Part shown: one piece after another, positions 9,891-19,236 of the stretch | Layout: the number at the start of each line of letters is the position of its first letter | Numbering within the stretch: the stretch's first letter is position 1 | From: Actinomycetes bacterium | GTDB lineage: Bacteria > Actinomycetota > Actinomycetes > Nanopelagicales > Nanopelagicaceae | Assembly (NCBI GenBank): GCA_014190175.1 | Contig: BJFZ01000003.1 | Span: 13,585-77,584 of the forward strand | Length of the DNA: 64,000 nucleotides | Direction of reading: 5' to 3' | Program-made: the position numbers and the translations under genes | The notes under the pieces: model-generated | Told to the model about the DNA's origin: nothing | The model's database searches: none | What the model saw: only the letters and a program-made list of their open reading frames with translations

Positions 9891-9971
9891 CTAAAGGCCA
9901 CCAATTGCGATTAGGCCAAGCAGGGAAATAAGAATTACTAAAGAGGTTATACGGCGAGCACGGGTACTCAA
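9891..9971 (-). CDS. Possible 26-residue single-span membrane peptide downstream of serC
   Basis: Three bases after the serC stop, in the same direction, a TTG at 9971 opens 26 codons ending TAG at 9891. The product begins with basic STRARRITS and continues as a pure hydrophobic segment, typical of a tiny inner-membrane peptide. AAGAG just upstream is too close to be a good ribosome-binding site, so translational coupling to serC would be needed. This is a tentative call. Confidence 0.35.
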   Translation of the reverse strand: MSTRARRITSLVILISLLGLIAIGGL

Positions 9972-9974
9972 CTC

Positions 9975-11105
<1,131 letters not shown>

Positions 11106-11116
11106 CCGATGATTTG

Positions 11117-11785
11117 TTATGGGGCGAGACGAGTTAATTGCCACTTCTTATTCGCATCCACTGCATCCACCGTATTCAATGTGTAGCGCAGCCGATCGTG
11201 GAGCCGTGAGTAACGGCCCTGCCAAAATTCAATTGAGTGGGGCACAACACAGTAACCACCCCAATTTGGCGGAAGCGGCACAGTGCTGCCCTCTGGATAT
11301 TTCGCGGCGATCTCATCCCAAGTTTTCTGCAAGCTATCCCGGCCAGAAATTACTGCGGATTGGTTGCTCGCCCATGCACCAATTTGGCTAGACCATGGTC
11401 GAGTAGCAAAGTAATCCGCAGATTCAGCATTGCTAACTTTTGTTGCACTGCCCAAAACAATGACCTGTCGCTCCATTGGAAACCATGGGAAAGTCAGAGA
11501 GACATTTTGATTTTGGCTGATCTCTTTACCCTTGTCTGATTCGTAATTTGAGTAAAAAACAAAACCGTTTTCGCTTACCTCTTTAAGCAGCACTGTCCGT
11601 GCCTTGGGTTGATCGCCAGAGATAGTTCCGAGCACCATGGCATTTGCTTCCACCACATATGGGTTCTCAGCGGCGGCTGTGAGCCAGATCTCAAATTGAG
11701 TTACTGGATTTGGATTGGCGTCACTCTCACTTAGCCCTAATTCACCGTACGAGCGGCGCATCGCCCTGATTTGATCCCGATCCAT
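11117..11785 (-). CDS. pdxH: Pyridoxamine 5'-phosphate oxidase
   Basis: From ATG at 11785 the protein has 222 residues, the usual length. It opens DRDQIRAMRRSYGELGL and shows NAMVLGTI, RTVLLKEV, FVFYSNYESDKGKEI, the FMN-site region RPWSSQIGAWASNQS, VPLPPNWGGY, FWQGRYSRLHDR and the family's terminal RLAP. It oxidises pyridoxine- or pyridoxamine-phosphate to PLP with FMN and O2. The frame is open back to 11911, but the extra 42 residues do not resemble the family and would cover the divergent citrate-synthase promoter. The gene precedes serC in the same direction with 23 bp between. Confidence 0.93.
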   Translation of the reverse strand: MDRDQIRAMRRSYGELGLSESDANPNPVTQFEIWLTAAAENPYVVEANAMVLGTISGDQPKARTVLLKEVSENGFVFYSNYESDKGKEISQNQNVSLTFPWFPMERQVIVLGSATKVSNAESADYFATRPWSSQIGAWASNQSAVISGRDSLQKTWDEIAAKYPEGSTVPLPPNWGGYCVVPHSIEFWQGRYSRLHDRLRYTLNTVDAVDANKKWQLTRLAP

Positions 11786-11941
11786 TGGAGTATTAGAGCA
11801 GGTGGCCGCCCCCATAGCGAGTCGAGAAGTGCTGGTTGAATTTATGAATCGGCGGCCAAGAGGGGCAGAATAAGTGAATGGATACTGGCTCATCCCCAGT
11901 AAGTTTGCCAATGACTTTTAGATAAGGGGTTAAGGAATCTG

Positions 11942-13054
11942 ATGAGCGAATTCAAACCAGGTCTTGAAGGTGTTATTGCATTTGAATCAGAGATTGCTGA
12001 ACCTGACAAAGAAGGAAGCGCACTGCGCTACCGCGGTGTTGATATTGAAGATTTAGTTGGTCGCGTTACTTTTGGAAACGCTTGGGGCTTACTAGTTGAT
12101 GATGAATTTAATCCAGGTCTTCCACCAGCTGAACCATTTCCACTGCCAGTTCACTCCGGTGATGTGCGTGTAGATGTGCAATCAGCAATTGCAATGTTGG
12201 CGCCGGCTTGGGGATTTAAACCACTTTTAGATATTACTGACGAAGAAGCTCGTAGCAACCTTGCTCGCGCATCTGTAATGGTTTTGTCATACGTTGCACA
12301 ATCCGCTCGTGGAACTTGGCAACCAATGATTCCGCAATCTGAAGTTGATAAAGCACACACCGTTGTTGAGCGCATGATGATTCGTTGGCGCGGTGAACCA
12401 GATCCAAAACATGTACGAGCAATTGATGCATATTTTGTTTCTGCAGCCGAACACGGAATGAATGCTTCTACATTTACAGCTCGTGTTATTGCTTCAACCG
12501 GTGCTGATGTTGCCGCCGCTCTGTCAGGTGCGATTGGTGCGATGTCAGGCCCACTACATGGCGGTGCACCTTCACGTGTGTTGCATATGATTGAAGGCGT
12601 AGAGAAAACTGGCGATGCACGTAAATATGTAAAAGATTTAATGGATCGTGGCGAGCGGTTAATGGGCTTTGGTCATCGGGTTTATCGTGCTGAAGATCCA
12701 CGTGCACGTACATTGCGTCGAACTGCTGAAGAGTTAGGTGCTCCTCGTTACCAAGTTGCACTTGCTCTTGAAGAAGCGGCGCTCGCCGAACTTAAAGAAC
12801 GTCATCCAGATCGGGTACTTGCAACAAACGTTGAATTTTGGGCAGCGATCGTCCTTGATTTTGCTGAAGTTCCAGGACCGCTATTTACTTCAATGTTTAC
12901 TGCAGCACGTACCGCTGGATGGAGTGCGCATATTCTTGAACAAAAGCGAACTGGTCGCTTGGTGCGTCCATCAGCTACTTACATCGGCAAAGCTCCTCGC
13001 AAGCCAGAAGATGTAAAAGGCTGGGACCAATCTGTAATTTCGCTACACGCCTAA
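11942..13054 (+). CDS. Citrate synthase
   Basis: The protein has 370 residues, the short bacterial type I / CitA-like class. Active-site regions are visible: GPLHGGAPSRV, MGFGHRVYRAEDPRARTL and the C-terminal arginine region EQKRTGRLVRPSATYIG. It condenses oxaloacetate and acetyl-CoA to citrate in the TCA cycle. Some paralogues prefer propionyl-CoA, and no prpBD genes are near to argue for that. AAGGA precedes the ATG at normal spacing. The gene diverges from pdxH and is followed after 14 bp by the photolyase gene, so the two may be co-transcribed. Confidence 0.93.
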   Translation: MSEFKPGLEGVIAFESEIAEPDKEGSALRYRGVDIEDLVGRVTFGNAWGLLVDDEFNPGLPPAEPFPLPVHSGDVRVDVQSAIAMLAPAWGFKPLLDITDEEARSNLARASVMVLSYVAQSARGTWQPMIPQSEVDKAHTVVERMMIRWRGEPDPKHVRAIDAYFVSAAEHGMNASTFTARVIASTGADVAAALSGAIGAMSGPLHGGAPSRVLHMIEGVEKTGDARKYVKDLMDRGERLMGFGHRVYRAEDPRARTLRRTAEELGAPRYQVALALEEAALAELKERHPDRVLATNVEFWAAIVLDFAEVPGPLFTSMFTAARTAGWSAHILEQKRTGRLVRPSATYIGKAPRKPEDVKGWDQSVISLHA

Positions 13055-13068
13055 GAATAGATAAGTAG

Positions 13069-14418
13069 ATGTCAGAAGTATCAATCTTTTGGTTTCGGCG
13101 TGATTTGCGGATCTCTGATAATCCTGCGCTATTAGCCGCATTAGCTGAAGGCGATGAAGTTTTACCGATTTTTATTGTAGATCAAGCAATTTCAGATCGT
13201 GCAGGTGAATTTAGGCGCTCTTATTTAGCAAGTGCGTTGAAACATTTGGACAAAACTCTTGCTGGAAATTTACAAGTTTTTGAAGGCGACGCTGTGGAAA
13301 TTTTACAAAAGCTTACAAAGAAATATAACGCAACTTCAATTCATTGCGCAAAACAGTATGCACCTTATGGGGTCGCATTAGAGAAAAGAATTTCCGAAAG
13401 TGGAATTGAATTGCAATTTACTGGTTGTGATTATGCGGTTGATCCTGGAAAAGTTCGTAAACCTGATGGCACTCCTTACAAGGTTTACACTCCATTTTTT
13501 AAGGCATGGAGTGTTGTAGGTTGGGAACGGCCATACAACTCACCTAAGTCTCCTAATTGGATGAGCGTAAAAGATGCAAAACGATATTTTCCGGATTGGG
13601 ATCTAGCAAAAAACACGAAAACTTTTGAAGTTGGCACAAACGTCGCACTAGAAAAATGGAATCAATTTTTTAAAGGACCGATAAATTCTTACAACCATAA
13701 TCGAAATTTTCCGGGGATCAGTGGAACAAGTGGAATGAGCCCACATTTGAGATGGGGTGAGGTACATCCAAGAACTTTGTTAGCCAATTTGAACAATAGT
13801 GCCGACCAAGAGGTATACCGCAAAGAGATCGCCTGGCGGGAATTTTATGCTGATGTTCTGCACCACAATCCACATACATCTCGTGAATATTTAAATACAC
13901 AATTTACCAAAATGCGCTATGACAAACCTGGTAAGAAATTTGATGCCTGGTGTGAAGGTAAAACTGGATTTCCTTTTGTAGATGCAGGAATGAGACAACT
14001 TAGACAAACGGGATGGATGCATAATCGGGTACGAATGGTTGTTGCTTCTTTTCTAGCTAAGGATTTACATATCGAATGGCAACATGGTGCAAATTTCTTT
14101 ATGCAATATTTGATTGATAATGATGTGGCTTCGAATTCGCATGGATGGCAATGGACTGCAGGTTGTGGAACTGATGCCTCTCCGTATTACCGAATCTTCA
14201 ACCCCATTGAACAGGGCAAAAGATTTGATCCTGAAGGTGAGTACATTAGAAAATATGTGCCAGAACTTGCTCACCTAACAGGTTCAGATATCCATGAACC
14301 TTGGCTATATCTTGATGGATATTCGGGAGGTTATGTTGAGCGAATGGTGGATCACGCAGCGGAAAGAATTGAATCCCTCGCTCGACTAGAAGAAATTAAG
14401 GTTAGCGCGCACTTTTAG
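13069..14418 (+). CDS. phrB: Deoxyribodipyrimidine photolyase
   Basis: The protein has 449 residues. The N-terminal antenna domain begins SIFWFRRDLRISDNPAL; the C-terminal FAD domain shows EIAWREFYADVL, GFPFVDAGMRQLRQTGWMHN, RMVVASFLAKDL and GWQWTAGCGTDASPYYRIFN. This is the class I CPD photolyase pattern, which repairs UV-induced pyrimidine dimers with blue light and reduced FAD. A cryptochrome is possible but less likely given the intact repair-type residues. Its presence fits an organism of sunlit surface water. The last 17 bp overlap the convergent GGDEF gene. Confidence 0.93.
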   Translation: MSEVSIFWFRRDLRISDNPALLAALAEGDEVLPIFIVDQAISDRAGEFRRSYLASALKHLDKTLAGNLQVFEGDAVEILQKLTKKYNATSIHCAKQYAPYGVALEKRISESGIELQFTGCDYAVDPGKVRKPDGTPYKVYTPFFKAWSVVGWERPYNSPKSPNWMSVKDAKRYFPDWDLAKNTKTFEVGTNVALEKWNQFFKGPINSYNHNRNFPGISGTSGMSPHLRWGEVHPRTLLANLNNSADQEVYRKEIAWREFYADVLHHNPHTSREYLNTQFTKMRYDKPGKKFDAWCEGKTGFPFVDAGMRQLRQTGWMHNRVRMVVASFLAKDLHIEWQHGANFFMQYLIDNDVASNSHGWQWTAGCGTDASPYYRIFNPIEQGKRFDPEGEYIRKYVPELAHLTGSDIHEPWLYLDGYSGGYVERMVDHAAERIESLARLEEIKVSAHF

Positions 14419-15724
14419 CTTTATACATCGCTTCATCTGCAGCTCGAATCAAATCAATCCCGACCGTCTTTTCGGCTACCCCAATACTCACAGATAGATA
14501 TCTTGGAACTTGGTCTACATAAATTGGAGAGGTAAGGGAAAGTTCTAAACGTTTTGAAATCTCTGAAGCTTGTTGAAAATCTGTTTGAACTAAAACTCCA
14601 AATTCATCCCCACCAAGTCTTGCCAGAAAAGCATTGCTTGGAAGTACTTGTTCAAAGCGACGAGCAACCTCTCTTAGTACAGCGTCGCCAGCATCATGTC
14701 CGAAGTCATCATTAATTTCCTTAAAAAAATCTAGATCTAATAGCAACATGCAATGGGTGGGACCGAATTCGGCATCATTCAATTTAGCAAGAAGTGATCT
14801 TCTATTTGCAATTCCAGTTAGCTCATCGGTACGCGCCAATTTATGTTCCTCTTCAAGATCTTGTGAATGCTTTAATGCAATTGACATACGTAAGAAAGTC
14901 ATGATTAGAGCAAGAACTGCGGGGATAACGGCAAATTTTGAAAGAGAATCTGACCAAATAGTTAATGAACCAAGCGTCAAGAAACTTAAGAAAATCGCGA
15001 GAAATATCATTTTTTGATTGAAGATTTGATTTTCATTTTCTTTTTTAGAATCACGATCATGATGCAGAGATATAAGAATTAAGGCAAATATCCAACCACT
15101 CTCTATCCATGAGCCTAGTGAGTAATCTTCATTAGCTGATATCCAAAAGAATTTTATATCCGTTATGGTGAAAGCAAGAAAACCAAATCCTTGCAAAATA
15201 TTTACTAGTGAAATTTTGTGCTTAGAAAAAATGGTAATTACAAGTGCAGATAAAATTACATCAGAGATTGGATAGAAATTGTTCAATAGATTGCGCAGGT
15301 TTATTGAGCCTTCAAGATCTGGAATCGGTTCTAGTGCAAAAGCTGTCAAAAATGATGAGACACCAAGAGCGATAATTGCGGCATCTATAAATTGAATTTT
15401 TGATTTAGGGCTGCCGTTAGAGAGTTTTAGGAAGTGAATTACTAGAAATGGAAAAAATAGTACATAGCCAAGGTCAAGGATGATTGGGGCATCAGCCACG
15501 CTGTTCAATGCGAACCAGCTTGAAGCGGCGCTGCTTAATCCCCAGCAAGCAAAACCAACACCGAGGAGAACCTCAGACTCCAATAACAATGTCATGGCCA
15601 AAGCAAAAACAATCAGGTTATAAATTAGTAAATCCCAAAAAAAGGAAGGCTGGGGAGAAATTATTCTTTCGATAGCATGCGCGGCTAGAAACCCGATGCA
15701 GGCACCTCGAACTAATAACCACAT
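14402..15724 (-). CDS. Membrane-anchored diguanylate cyclase (GGDEF)
   Basis: The protein has 440 residues. Residues 1-275 contain about eight transmembrane segments with no recognisable sensor family. A linker leads to a GGDEF domain from about residue 285 (LARTDELTGIANRRSL), with DLDFFKEINDDFGHDAGD and the intact active-site motif LARLGGDEFGVLV. It should make cyclic di-GMP from two GTP. No RxxD inhibitory site is obvious before GGDEF. It is the only c-di-GMP gene in the window, with no EAL or PilZ partner nearby. TACCTT six bases before the ATG suggests a leaderless mRNA. Confidence 0.9.
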   Translation of the reverse strand: MWLLVRGACIGFLAAHAIERIISPQPSFFWDLLIYNLIVFALAMTLLLESEVLLGVGFACWGLSSAASSWFALNSVADAPIILDLGYVLFFPFLVIHFLKLSNGSPKSKIQFIDAAIIALGVSSFLTAFALEPIPDLEGSINLRNLLNNFYPISDVILSALVITIFSKHKISLVNILQGFGFLAFTITDIKFFWISANEDYSLGSWIESGWIFALILISLHHDRDSKKENENQIFNQKMIFLAIFLSFLTLGSLTIWSDSLSKFAVIPAVLALIMTFLRMSIALKHSQDLEEEHKLARTDELTGIANRRSLLAKLNDAEFGPTHCMLLLDLDFFKEINDDFGHDAGDAVLREVARRFEQVLPSNAFLARLGGDEFGVLVQTDFQQASEISKRLELSLTSPIYVDQVPRYLSVSIGVAEKTVGIDLIRAADEAMYKAKSAR

Positions 15725-15730
15725 AAGTTA

Positions 15731-15736
15731 AAGGTA
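15731..15736 (-). promoter_or_regulatory. -10 box of the GGDEF gene (leaderless)
   Basis: Reverse-strand TACCTT, six bases (TAACTT), then the ATG at 15724; no Shine-Dalgarno. Confidence 0.45.
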
Positions 15737-15800
15737 AATCTAATTGGGGAGATTGAGAAGGCTAAATAGACAGATCAGCTTTTTTGGGCATACTTACCCT

Positions 15801-16220
15801 ATGGAAAATCAGATCAGCCGTAGAGGATTTATTTGTGGCGGATTAGCCGCTGCTGCTGGTGTGGCAATTTCAGCCCCTTCTGCCGACGCTGCCGGTGGCA
15901 TAAGCATCATGAGAGATGGGCGCGTAGAAGTTGAACTTTCAAAGTTCAAAGTTCTTGCAAAGATCGGTGGCGCACTTGTAGTTGGGAATGTAAAGGATGT
16001 CCCAACAGCTTTAGTACGTACCGGCAAAAACTCTTATCAAGGATTAGATCTGCGCTGCACTCATGAACAAGTAACATCAAAATTGGTGTCAGGTACCTTT
16101 AAATGTCCGGCGCACGGATCAGAGTTTACAAAAACGGGTGCGGTAAAAATTGGCCCAGCTCAAACTGGATTAAATAAAATTAAGACCGAAGTTGTCGGTA
16201 AAACGGTAATTCTTGGTTAA
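15801..16220 (+). CDS. Tat-exported small Rieske [2Fe-2S] protein
   Basis: The protein has 139 residues from ATG at 15801; the open frame extends to 15744, but only this start puts the twin-arginine signal (SRRGF, residues 6-10, then an Ala-rich hydrophobic stretch ending SADA) at the N-terminus. The rest is one Rieske domain with Cys86-x-His88 and Cys102-Pro-Ala-His105, the complete ligand set for a [2Fe-2S] cluster. It would be folded in the cytoplasm, exported by Tat and act as an electron carrier outside or at the membrane. No partner oxygenase or bc1 subunit is adjacent. CATACT lies six bases before the ATG. Confidence 0.85.
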   Translation: MENQISRRGFICGGLAAAAGVAISAPSADAAGGISIMRDGRVEVELSKFKVLAKIGGALVVGNVKDVPTALVRTGKNSYQGLDLRCTHEQVTSKLVSGTFKCPAHGSEFTKTGAVKIGPAQTGLNKIKTEVVGKTVILG

Positions 16221-16221
16221 G

Positions 16222-16671
16222 TTATAAACCAGGAGTACAAGCGAGATCGCGAACCTGCTTGTTCATTTTGCTCAAAGTGTTGTAAGTATTAATGATTGTG
16301 TCATAGAGATTTAAGCCATCTTTTTTCGCTTGAGCTAACATTTCGCGATCAGCGACGCTTAGAGTCTGATCAGATTCAGTTGCTGCTGTCTGAGCTAAAA
16401 ACACTCCCCTTTTAATCTTCTCTTCAGATAATTGCTCAGTACCTTTTTTATAAGCCGCATTTGAGGTCAAACAATCTGCAACCACCCAAGTATTTTTTGC
16501 GTTCACAACAATCGGATTTTTTGAACACACATATGACTTGCCACCGATTGTTGCTTTTGCGTTAGCAGTTTTGCAGGCCGCCCCAGATTTGTTAGCAGCC
16601 TGAGCGGGAGAAATGAGCCCACCGATAAGAAGTACGGTAAGTGCGATAGCTAACCCGTTACGTTTAATCAT
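16222..16671 (-). CDS. Secreted protein of unknown function
   Basis: The protein has 149 residues with a clear Sec signal peptide (basic start, hydrophobic core, ISPAQA cleavage region near residue 26). The mature part begins with a short module, AACKTANAKATIGGKSYVC, containing paired cysteines, followed by a helical, charged region ending CTPGL. I do not recognise a functional domain. TAAGGT six bases before the ATG suggests a leaderless mRNA. The gene ends two bases from the convergent Rieske gene. Confidence 0.75.
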   Translation of the reverse strand: MIKRNGLAIALTVLLIGGLISPAQAANKSGAACKTANAKATIGGKSYVCSKNPIVVNAKNTWVVADCLTSNAAYKKGTEQLSEEKIKRGVFLAQTAATESDQTLSVADREMLAQAKKDGLNLYDTIINTYNTLSKMNKQVRDLACTPGL

Positions 16672-16677
16672 GGGCCA

Positions 16678-16683
16678 ACCTTA
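16678..16683 (-). promoter_or_regulatory. -10 box of the secreted-protein gene (leaderless)
   Basis: Reverse-strand TAAGGT, six bases (TGGCCC), then the ATG at 16671; no Shine-Dalgarno. Confidence 0.5.
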
Positions 16684-16712
16684 ACTTGAGAGCCCACTAA
16701 ATCGCTGGATAT

Positions 16713-17477
16713 TCAAGTGAACTTCCTGTGAGTCTGGATTCTGCGTACTAATTTGCGGGGTAAATGTCGGGCTAGAAAAACTATAACTCGGTACTGCTTC
16801 CCTGAAATCACTACGGCATCGCCGCGACGAGCACCCTCCCAACCTGCTTTAGCCACCTCTGCGGCTTTTTCCCATAAAAATTCCGGCACTGCACCCATCT
16901 TCATTCCACCACGTTGATGAAATTCGGTGTGAGTAAATCCAGGCGCAAGTGAGGTAACTGTGATTCCATCCTTAGCTAAATCCGCATTTAGATATTCAGA
17001 AAAAACATTTACCCAGGCTTTTGCCGCACTATAAGTACTTCCAGTTAGCCAGCCGGCAACACTGCCGACATTAATAATGTAACCACTTTTTGCATTTCGC
17101 ATATTTGGAAGTGCTGCATGAGTTAGCCGTAAAATCGCAGTTACTAATACATTTAGCAAATCAACCTCTGCGGCAGAAGTATGGTAAATAAACCTGCCTT
17201 TTAGGCCATATCCAGCATTGTTGATCAGCACACCTACAGCCAGAGATGGATTTGAAGTTAGCAGGCGTTTTTCTACTAGAACAATTTCGTTTTCAACCGA
17301 TAGGTCGGCCACAATTATTTCAGTTGTGACTCCAAATTCTTTCTCTAACTCTTGAGCGGATTTCTTTAATCGAATCTCATCGCGTGCAACAAGAATGATG
17401 TTGTAATGCTCTTTGGCTAAAAGTTTTGTAAATTCCGCCCCAATGCCTGATGTAGCTCCAGTCACCAATGCCCACAT
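16713..17477 (-). CDS. Short-chain dehydrogenase/reductase
   Basis: The protein has 254 residues, a classical SDR of the DltE/YdfG type. It carries TGATSGIGAEF (cofactor loop), NNAGYG, INVGSVAGW and the catalytic TYSAAKAW (Tyr and Lys). The Arg in VARDE after the second strand hints at NADP(H). Substrate unknown. It lies directly downstream of the GMC oxidoreductase gene with a 9-bp gap, so they may form one unit handling a hydroxylated lipid or sterol-like compound; that link is inference. Its own TAAGAT box lies in the end of the GMC gene. Confidence 0.85.
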   Translation of the reverse strand: MWALVTGATSGIGAEFTKLLAKEHYNIILVARDEIRLKKSAQELEKEFGVTTEIIVADLSVENEIVLVEKRLLTSNPSLAVGVLINNAGYGLKGRFIYHTSAAEVDLLNVLVTAILRLTHAALPNMRNAKSGYIINVGSVAGWLTGSTYSAAKAWVNVFSEYLNADLAKDGITVTSLAPGFTHTEFHQRGGMKMGAVPEFLWEKAAEVAKAGWEGARRGDAVVISGKQYRVIVFLARHLPRKLVRRIQTHRKFT

Positions 17478-17483
17478 AAATTA

Positions 17484-17489
17484 ATCTTA
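17484..17489 (-). promoter_or_regulatory. -10 box of the SDR gene (leaderless)
   Basis: Reverse-strand TAAGAT, six bases (TAATTT), then the ATG at 17477. It spans the end of the upstream GMC gene. Confidence 0.45.
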
Positions 17490-19178
17490 CGAGATAATTT
17501 TGAGCGCCGCTGGTGCATGTGCTGGAACTACTGGATTTTTTGGCTCTATTGCAGATACCTGTTGATATTTTTGATTTTGATTGGGCCTTGGATCAGCCTC
17601 ACCTTTGTTTGGCCAAAATGAAAACGCACGCTCGGCTTGCGCTGTAATTGTTAGTGAAGGATTTACACCTAAGTTTGCAGTAATTGTAGATCCATCAACT
17701 ATATGTAAAGAGGGATAATTCCAAACACGATGGTATGGATCAATTACACCCTTACTTTCATCGCTTCCAATTACACATCCTCCAACAAAATGCGCGGTGA
17801 AAGGAGCATTAATCAGATCACCAATATGACCACCAGTAATTCCATGGTTTTTAATTGCTATCCGCTTTACTACCTCGTTAGCGGTGGGAATATATGTTGC
17901 ATTTGGATTGCTGGAATCATTTTTTGAAGTTAAATGCCAACCAAAAATACCGTGCTTTCCATTTACTGAAATTGATGAGTCCACATTTTGCATAGTTAAA
18001 GCGATTACAGTTCGTTCACTCCATTTTCTGACATTTAAGATCTTAAAAAGTAGAATCGGTTTTGAAATAAATTGCTTCAACCAGTGTTTTCTACGCAATT
18101 TTGCGGAAGAACCATCAGTCATAATTGTTTGGAGTAGACCCATTAAGTTACTACCCTTGCCGTAGCGAACCGGTTCGATATGCGTATGCTCATCTGGGAA
18201 AAAAGAGGAGGTAATCGCGCACCCAACACTAAAATCTATCGTAGTATCGGGCATCATCGCACCGGTAAGTGCTTCACTATTTGTTCTAGATAACTTACCT
18301 AAATGGTCAGAAAGATTTGGCAATATTTCTTTACTTTTCATTCTATGTAGCAATTTTTGGGTATTAAAAGTACCAGCTGCGATTACCAACTCTTTTGCAT
18401 AAAAAGTTTTAGTTTTTGCTCCGAAGAAACCATTTGTACATTTGGTTGCAATTTTCCAATTTCCATCCTCACAAAGTTCAAATTGAGTCGCAGTAGTCAT
18501 AGGAAAAACTTGTGCTCCAGCAACTTCAGCTAATCCCAAATAATTTTTGGGCAGAGTATTTTTCGCATTATTGCGACACCCAGTCATGCATGCACCACAT
18601 TGTAAACACCCAGTTCGATCGGGACCTACGCCACCAAAAAAAGGATCTTTAGCAACAGCGCCAGCACCTTCACCAAAATAAACTCCTAAAGGTGCCATTT
18701 GAAAAGTGTGGCCCACACCCATTTCAGTTGCTACATCTTTTATCACTTGATCACTAGCAGAAAAATAGGGATTTTCTACCACGCCTAACATACGTTTTGC
18801 TTGCTCGTACCATGGAGTTAATTCAGCCTTCCAATCTGTAATTTCACTCCATTGTTTATCTTTAAAATAATTATCATCTGGTTGGTACAAAGTGTTTGCA
18901 TAAACAAGTGAGCCGCCACCGACTCCTGCACCGGCTAATATCAAAACATTGGGCAATGCGTGAATTCTTTGAATCCCATACAAACCTAATTTAGGAGCAA
19001 ATAGAAATTTGCTTATTCTCCAGGAAGTTTTTGGAAAATCTTTATCTTCAAAACGTTTACCAGCTTCTAGCACTGCAACTGTATAGCCTTTTTCACGCAG
19101 TCTTAGGGCTGATACCGATCCGCCAAAGCCAGAGCCAATTACTACTACGTCAAAATTTGAATTTCGGCTAATTGCCAT
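17487..19178 (-). CDS. GMC-family FAD oxidoreductase (cholesterol-oxidase-like)
   Basis: The protein has 563 residues. It opens with the FAD loop VVIGSGFGGSVSALRL and has GAGVGGGSLVYANTL, the Cys-rich GCLQCGACMTGCRNNAKNT, and the C-terminal HFVGGCVIG and IVDGSTITANLGVNPSLTI. The Cys-rich segment and overall layout match ChoD-like actinobacterial proteins, annotated as cholesterol oxidases though their true substrates are often unknown. It would oxidise an alcohol with FAD. No export signal is visible. TAGATT six bases before the ATG suggests a leaderless mRNA. Confidence 0.88.
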   Translation of the reverse strand: MAISRNSNFDVVVIGSGFGGSVSALRLREKGYTVAVLEAGKRFEDKDFPKTSWRISKFLFAPKLGLYGIQRIHALPNVLILAGAGVGGGSLVYANTLYQPDDNYFKDKQWSEITDWKAELTPWYEQAKRMLGVVENPYFSASDQVIKDVATEMGVGHTFQMAPLGVYFGEGAGAVAKDPFFGGVGPDRTGCLQCGACMTGCRNNAKNTLPKNYLGLAEVAGAQVFPMTTATQFELCEDGNWKIATKCTNGFFGAKTKTFYAKELVIAAGTFNTQKLLHRMKSKEILPNLSDHLGKLSRTNSEALTGAMMPDTTIDFSVGCAITSSFFPDEHTHIEPVRYGKGSNLMGLLQTIMTDGSSAKLRRKHWLKQFISKPILLFKILNVRKWSERTVIALTMQNVDSSISVNGKHGIFGWHLTSKNDSSNPNATYIPTANEVVKRIAIKNHGITGGHIGDLINAPFTAHFVGGCVIGSDESKGVIDPYHRVWNYPSLHIVDGSTITANLGVNPSLTITAQAERAFSFWPNKGEADPRPNQNQKYQQVSAIEPKNPVVPAHAPAALKIIS

Positions 19179-19184
19179 GTAATT

Positions 19185-19190
19185 AATCTA
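19185..19190 (-). promoter_or_regulatory. -10 box of the GMC gene (leaderless)
   Basis: Reverse-strand TAGATT, six bases (AATTAC), then the ATG at 19178. It faces the divergent box at 19224-19229. Confidence 0.5.
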
Positions 19191-19223
19191 CGGGAGGGTA
19201 GTTACATTTACGAGTGGGTGGTG

Positions 19224-19229
19224 TAAGTT
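19224..19229 (+). promoter_or_regulatory. -10 box of an enolase-superfamily gene (leaderless)
   Basis: TAAGTT is followed by seven bases and the ATG at 19237. A GTTACA at 19201-19206 sits 17 bp upstream and could be the -35 box. Confidence 0.5.
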
Positions 19230-19236
19230 TTTTTAT

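Noticed and set aside
11786..11911. 42-residue N-terminal extension of pdxH
   Set aside because: It does not resemble the family and would run over the divergent citrate-synthase promoter.
15744..15800. Upstream extension of the Rieske protein
   Set aside because: It would bury the twin-arginine signal inside the protein; the ATG at 15801 puts it at the N-terminus.
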